Below, one piece after another: positions 59,894-64,000 of a stretch of 64,000 nt of DNA. The translations under genes and the position numbers were made by a program. Numbering within the stretch: position 1 is the first letter of the stretch; every line of letters starts with the position of its first letter. Origin of the DNA: Verrucomicrobiaceae bacterium (GTDB lineage Bacteria; Verrucomicrobiota; Verrucomicrobiia; Verrucomicrobiales; Verrucomicrobiaceae); contig JABTUN010000002.1 in assembly GCA_015075365.1 (NCBI GenBank), positions 1,054,001-1,118,000 of the forward strand, written 5' to 3'. The notes under the pieces are model-generated. The model worked only from the letters and a program-made list of their open reading frames with translations, did no database searches and was not told the DNA's origin.

Positions 59894-61594
59894 ATGTCCC
59901 GCCCGCTCGCCCTCCTCGTTTTTGCGGTGATGACCGTGTTTTTCGGCTGCTTTTTTGTGTATCCGATCTGGGCGGCGCTGGAGTCTGCCTTCACCATTCC
60001 CGGAGCGGAGAGGCGTTTCACCCTGGATTTCGTGGCGGAGGTGTTCCTGAACACAATTTACCGCGAGGGACTCGTGAATTCCTTCCTTATCGCCCTGTGG
60101 ACCACCCTGGGCAGCCTCCTGGTGGCGTTGCCGCTGGCAGTGGCCTATGTGCGCTTCTCCTTCCCTGGCCGCGCGCTGATGAATTCGCTCGTGCTGCTGC
60201 CCATGATCTTGCCGCCCTTCGTGGGAGCCATCGGCATCAAGGCCATGATGGGCCAGGCCGGCGCGCTCAATGCCCTGCTCATCCACCTCGGCCTCATGGA
60301 CGCCGCCGCGCCCACCGACTGGCTGGGGCAGGGCCGCATGCTGGGCGTCGTCATCATGGAGGTGCTGCACCTCTATCCCATCATTTACCTCAACGCCGCC
60401 GCGGCGCTGGCCAGCCTCGATCCCGCACTCGAGGAGGCGGCCGCCAATCTCGGCTGCACCACCTGGCGGCGCTTTTTCCGCGTCACCCTGCCCCTTATCA
60501 CCCCCGGGGTCTTCGCGGGTGGCACGATTGTCTTCGTCTGGGCCTTCACGGAGATGGGCGTGCCCCTGGTGTTCGATTTTGACCGCGTGACCGCGGTGCA
60601 GGTCTTCCGCAGCATCAATGACCTCAGCGGAAATCCCTTCCCGTATGCCCTGGTGGCCGTCATGCTCGTCTTCAGCACCCTCTTTTATCTGGGGGGCAAA
60701 TTCCTCTTTGGCGGCGGCACCGCCATCGGTGGCGGGCGCGCCACGACCGGGCGGGAGCTCAAGACGCTCCCCGGATGGCTCTCCTGGCTCTTCACCCTGG
60801 GATTCCTCCTCGTCACCTTCCTGGCCGTCGTCCCCCATCTGGGCGTCGTGCTGCTCTCCCTCTCACGCGATTGGTACCAGAGCGTCATCCCGCACAGCCT
60901 GACCCTGGCCCATTACCATGACGCCCTCAGCCACGAGCTGACGCTCTCCTCCATCTCCAACAGCCTCAAATACTCCTGCCTCGCCGTGCTTGTGGCGCTC
61001 GTGCTCGGCATCGGCGTCGCCTATGTCTCCGTGCGCACGCAGATCTGGGGCCGCCGCGTGCTCGATGCCATGGCCATGCTCCCGCTGGCCGTCCCCGGCA
61101 TTGTCATGGCCTTTGGCTACCTCGCCATGACGCGCCCCGGCCAGCCCTTTGACTGGCTCATGCTCGGGGAGGACCCCGTCCTGCTGCTCGTCATCGCCTA
61201 CGCTGTGCGCCGCCTGCCCTACGTCGTGCGCTCCGCGGCCGCGGGCTTTCAGCAAGTCAGCCCCACCTTGGAGGAGGCCGCGCAAAACCTCGGTGCCTCG
61301 CCGGAGCGCGCCCTGTGGCGCGTCACCCTGCCGCTGATCGCCCCCAGCCTCCTCGCGGGCGGGCTGCTCGCCTTTTCCTTCGCCATGCTCGAGGTCAGTG
61401 ACTCCATGATCCTCGCCCAGCAGACCACCCACTTCCCGATCACCAAGGCCATCTACTCCCTCATCCTCGGCCTCGGCAACGGCCCGAACATCGCCAGCGC
61501 GCTCGGCGTGTGGGCCATGCTCTTCCTCGGCGTCACCATCCTGGCCGCCGGCGTCATCCTCGGCAAAAAACTCGGCGCCCTGTTTCGCGCGTGA
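59894..61594 (+). CDS. Iron-type ABC transporter permease, duplicated (FbpB-like)
   Basis: A 566-aa fused permease with about twelve hydrophobic segments in two halves. Each half ends in an EAA loop: ALEEAAANLGCTTWRRFFRVTLPLITPG (about residue 190) and TLEEAAQNLGASPERALWRVTLPLIAPS (about 455). This internal duplication is normal for Fe(III), thiamine or putrescine-type transporters (FbpB, ThiP). No binding protein or ATPase gene is in this window. Divergent from the 3D-domain lipoprotein. Confidence 0.93.
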   Translation: MSRPLALLVFAVMTVFFGCFFVYPIWAALESAFTIPGAERRFTLDFVAEVFLNTIYREGLVNSFLIALWTTLGSLLVALPLAVAYVRFSFPGRALMNSLVLLPMILPPFVGAIGIKAMMGQAGALNALLIHLGLMDAAAPTDWLGQGRMLGVVIMEVLHLYPIIYLNAAAALASLDPALEEAAANLGCTTWRRFFRVTLPLITPGVFAGGTIVFVWAFTEMGVPLVFDFDRVTAVQVFRSINDLSGNPFPYALVAVMLVFSTLFYLGGKFLFGGGTAIGGGRATTGRELKTLPGWLSWLFTLGFLLVTFLAVVPHLGVVLLSLSRDWYQSVIPHSLTLAHYHDALSHELTLSSISNSLKYSCLAVLVALVLGIGVAYVSVRTQIWGRRVLDAMAMLPLAVPGIVMAFGYLAMTRPGQPFDWLMLGEDPVLLLVIAYAVRRLPYVVRSAAAGFQQVSPTLEEAAQNLGASPERALWRVTLPLIAPSLLAGGLLAFSFAMLEVSDSMILAQQTTHFPITKAIYSLILGLGNGPNIASALGVWAMLFLGVTILAAGVILGKKLGALFRA

Positions 61595-61613
61595 CCCGCA
61601 GGGCCGCCCTCAG

Positions 61614-63572
61614 TCAGTCCACAAACAGCATCTCATTGCCCGCCAGCAGCGCCTGCGCGTAGTGCGACCACGCCACCGCGTCCGCCTCACGTCCCGCCAG
61701 GAAGGCGCGCGACACCGCCGCCTCCTTCGCGCTCGGCGTCCGCTGGAAAAGCCGCTGATACACCGCCTCCAGCGGCTGCTTCCCCGCCCAGCGCCCCAGC
61801 GCCTCCGCCTGCTGCTGCATGAAGGGCGAGTTCAGCGCGAAAAGCCCCTGCAGCGGCGTGATCGTCTCCGTCCGCCATGGATGGTGCGCCCCCGGATCCG
61901 GCACATCGTGGATGCGCAGCATCGGGTCCATGTCCTGGCGGTCCGACGCGCCATACAGCGAGCGGCGCGTGTTCTTCACATCACTGATCGCCGACGCCGG
62001 GCCGCCCATCCGCAGGTCGATCTGGCCCGTGGCCGTCAGGATCGCGTCCCGCCACGATTCCCAGTCCAGCCGCCGCCGCGTCATGCGGGCGTACAGCTTG
62101 TTCTCCGGGTCGCGCGCCTCGGACTCCGGCGCCACGCTGGCCTGCTGCCAGGTGGCGGAGTTCAAAATCTCCCGGTGCAGCCACTTGATCGACCAGCCGT
62201 GCTCGATGAAGCGCCCTGTCAGATCATCCAGCAGCTCCGGATGCGTCGGCGGCTCGCCCAGATTGCCAAACTCGCTCGGCGTGTCCACCAGCCCGCGCCC
62301 GAAGTGATGCTTCCACACCCGGTTCACGATCACCCGCGCCGCCAGCGGCGCCGCGTCCTCGATGATCGCCTGCGCCAGTTGCAGCCGGCCGCTGCCGGAG
62401 GTAAACCGGCGCGGCGCGCCCGACTTCGAGGGAAACGCGCTCAGAAACCGCCGCGGCACCACCTCCCCCAGGTCGTTCGGATCACCGCGCCGCATGAATT
62501 CCAGATCACGCGCCATCCCCGGCTTGTAATCCAGCTTCGTGCCGTGCTCCTTCTCCTTGTTCACCACGAACAGCGCCGCCTCCTCCACCGCGTTTGCCAT
62601 CGGCATGTGGTAATGCGGCGTCGCCGCCTGGATCGCCGCGATCTTCTCCTCCCGCGCCTTCTTCTGCGCCTCGTAATCCGCCGGCTTCTTCTTCGCCATG
62701 TCCTTGATCTCCTTCTCCAGCGCCGCCACCTGCTTGCGCGCCGCCTCCACCGGCTTCCAAAACGCGTCGCTCATCGTCGGCAGCTCCGCCAGCTTCACGG
62801 AGGCAAACACCCCCGCCAGCGCGTAGTAATCCTGCGCCGTCACCGGGTCCGACTTGTGGTCGTGACAGCGCGCGCAGGCCAGCGTCAGCCCCAGAAAGGT
62901 CCGCCCCACCGCGTCCACGTGCTCCTCCCACTCGTCCGCCACCGTCGTCTTGATGATCTCCGGCGGCAGTTGCAGCTCCTTGAAGTAGGTCGGGCTCAGC
63001 CCGATGAAGCCCAGCGCCACGCGGTCCTGCGGGCCGCATTCCGGCAGGTAATCCGCCGCCAGTTGCCACAGCACAAAGCGGTCATACGGCATGTCCTCGT
63101 TGAAGGCACGCACCACCCAGTCGCGGTAGAGATAGGAATACTTCGTCGAGTCCAGCCAGTCCGGCGTGATGTCCGTGTAGCGCGCCAGGTCCAGCCAGTG
63201 CCGCGCCCAGCGCTCCCCGTAGTGTGGCGAGTTCAGCAGCCCGTTGATGTCGTCTTTCAGACCGGGTTGTTCATCCGTGCCCATCGGCAGCCCGGTCAGG
63301 TCAAACGCCAGCCTCCGCCGCAGCACCCGCTCCTCCGCCCTCGGCGCCGGTTTCAGGCCCGCTGCCTCCATCTTCGCCAGGATGTAATGATCGATCCGGG
63401 TCTTCGGCCAGGCCGTCTCCTTCACCACCGGCAGCGGCGTGCGTTTCAGCGGCGCAAAGGACCACGGCACCGGCTTCGGTCCTTCCTTCTTCGCCGCCAG
63501 CGCATGCCCCGCACAGGCAAGCGCGAGCAACGGGCACCAAAACAAAAAGCGAGTGGCACGTGAACAGATCAT
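61614..63572 (-). CDS. DUF1549 + DUF1553 protein lacking a cytochrome c domain, exported
   Basis: A 652-aa protein from the ATG at 63572, which gives a signal peptide (MICSRATRFLFWCPLLALACAGHALA). DUF1549 is at about 65-290 (RRRLAFDLTGLPMGTDEQPGL; HYGERWARHWLDLARYTD; RCHDHKSDPVT) and DUF1553 from about 375 to the end (AARVIVNRVWKHHFGRGLVDTPSEFGNLGEPPTHPELLDDL). Unlike the protein at 31289 it has no CxxCH near its N-terminus, so it is a shorter form of the family. Function not established. Confidence 0.9.
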   Translation of the reverse strand: MICSRATRFLFWCPLLALACAGHALAAKKEGPKPVPWSFAPLKRTPLPVVKETAWPKTRIDHYILAKMEAAGLKPAPRAEERVLRRRLAFDLTGLPMGTDEQPGLKDDINGLLNSPHYGERWARHWLDLARYTDITPDWLDSTKYSYLYRDWVVRAFNEDMPYDRFVLWQLAADYLPECGPQDRVALGFIGLSPTYFKELQLPPEIIKTTVADEWEEHVDAVGRTFLGLTLACARCHDHKSDPVTAQDYYALAGVFASVKLAELPTMSDAFWKPVEAARKQVAALEKEIKDMAKKKPADYEAQKKAREEKIAAIQAATPHYHMPMANAVEEAALFVVNKEKEHGTKLDYKPGMARDLEFMRRGDPNDLGEVVPRRFLSAFPSKSGAPRRFTSGSGRLQLAQAIIEDAAPLAARVIVNRVWKHHFGRGLVDTPSEFGNLGEPPTHPELLDDLTGRFIEHGWSIKWLHREILNSATWQQASVAPESEARDPENKLYARMTRRRLDWESWRDAILTATGQIDLRMGGPASAISDVKNTRRSLYGASDRQDMDPMLRIHDVPDPGAHHPWRTETITPLQGLFALNSPFMQQQAEALGRWAGKQPLEAVYQRLFQRTPSAKEAAVSRAFLAGREADAVAWSHYAQALLAGNEMLFVD

Positions 63573-63847
63573 CCCAGTATCTACACACCTCACCCCGCCC
63601 GGCTTTCAGCCCCCGCTCACCCGCCACTCCTCCCCATGCCCCATTTCAGGCTTCGGCAACCGCAGCGCGGCTGAAAAAGATCAATGGCATGTTGACTCCA
63701 AACTCCATCACTCCACGACTCCGCCGCTGCCAGAATCACCCATCCTGATACCGCGGAGAATGCTCAGCAACCTCCCAAGCCGCCTCTTCCTCCCCGACCG
63801 TTCACCCGGGGAAAAATGACGGGCACGCGTGACGTACTCGTGCAGCC
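63573..63847. other. Intergenic region between divergent genes
   Basis: Separates the DUF1549/DUF1553 gene and the PIG-L gene, which are divergent, so it should hold both promoters. No gene, repeat or clear hairpin was found in it. Confidence 0.6.
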
Positions 63848-64000
63848 ATGATCCACGTCATCTTCTTCCTGCTCGCCTTTGCCTCGCTCCTGAATGCCCA
63901 GACTGATGACGGGAAGCTGCGCATCATCGTCTTTGGCGCGCATCCGGATGACGCGGAGTACAAGGCGGGCGGCACGGCGGTGAAGTGGGCGCGGCTGGGG
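63848..64000 (+). CDS. PIG-L (LmbE-like) deacetylase, exported, 3' part cut by window edge
   Basis: The first 51 codons are visible. A signal peptide (MIHVIFFLLAFASLLNAQ) is followed by RIIVFGAHPDDAEYKAGGTA, whose AHPDDAE carries the metal-binding His-Asp-Asp of PIG-L N-acetylglucosamine deacetylases. The remainder is outside the window, so the substrate cannot be judged. Confidence 0.93.
   Translation, partial: MIHVIFFLLAFASLLNAQTDDGKLRIIVFGAHPDDAEYKAGGTAVKWARLG

Noticed and set aside
61662-63563. Open frame of 633 codons opposite the second DUF1549/DUF1553 gene
   Set aside because: Arg/Leu/His-rich antisense frame without domain; the minus-strand gene has full family signatures.
63439-63819. 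Plus-strand frame of 126 codons between the last two genes
   Set aside because: Overlaps the signal-peptide region of the convincing minus-strand gene and shows no protein-like features.

Overview
The window looks like a chromosomal segment of a GC-rich bacterium of the Planctomycetes-Verrucomicrobia-Chlamydiae group, most likely Verrucomicrobiota (Prosthecobacter-like). This rests on family content, not on a marker gene search. It holds two large DUF1549/DUF1553 (PSD1-type) proteins, a DUF1080 sugar-hydrolase domain, a sialate O-acetylesterase, an SHD1-domain metallopeptidase, a SET-domain methyltransferase, a DUF3160 protein and several Gfo/Idh/MocA oxidoreductases. The housekeeping genes (nusA-infB-rbfA, ndk, gpmI, lgt, sppA, fabG, rnhB, coaD, rpmF) are ordinary and intact.

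Layout. 1-2.7 kb: an NrtA-like binding protein (cut by the window edge) divergent from a LysR regulator, two coupled membrane proteins and tRNA-Leu(UAA). 2.7-7.5 kb: ndk, a PAS-AraC regulator, a BtuB-like TonB-dependent receptor behind a cobalamin-riboswitch-like leader, and a nitrilase-family hydrolase. 7.5-15.2 kb: a gene-free stretch with an unusual cloverleaf palindrome, a sialate esterase, a cell-wall amidase, gpmI, and a run of start/stop-overlapping genes (VapBC-type toxin-antitoxin and a small phosphatase) followed by a SET methyltransferase and an L,D-transpeptidase. 15.2-20.3 kb: a lipoprotein, then nusA-infB-rbfA, with two terminator-like hairpins in leaders. 20.3-25 kb: a nonulosonic (sialic-type) acid operon (oxidoreductase-neuA-neuB) and an OppBC-type permease pair. 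25-35 kb: DUF3160, DUF1080, DUF2721, a tonB-exbB-exbD locus, a c-type cytochrome PSD1 protein and a Gfo/Idh protein. 35-41.3 kb: a four-gene operon in which every junction is an ATGA overlap (type III polyketide synthase, FAD monooxygenase, methyltransferase, TIM-barrel protein), then a PAS-GAF-PAS-PAS histidine kinase. 41.3-50.7 kb: metallopeptidase, cupin, SDR, an ECF sigma/anti-sigma/PDZ operon, lgt, sppA, CPBP protease, fabG and a degenerate response regulator. 50.7-55 kb: the most accessory-looking stretch, with eight 42-bp tandem repeats, an FN3-like protein, a coiled-coil membrane protein, a lipoprotein and two small proteins. 55-64 kb: rnhB-yraN, coaD-DUF177-rpmF, an esterase, a 3D-domain lipoprotein, a fused iron-type ABC permease, a second DUF1549/DUF1553 protein and the start of a PIG-L deacetylase.

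The most unusual signal is a dispersed family of elements with a strict 7-nt period (unit close to GAAACYT, or AGRTTTC on the other strand), usually as two inverted arms around a short loop. Clear copies lie between infB and rbfA, between the CPBP protease gene and fabG, beside the cloverleaf palindrome, in the btuB leader, and in frame inside the coding sequence of the cytochrome PSD1 protein. The last resembles the behaviour of protein-coding palindromic elements.
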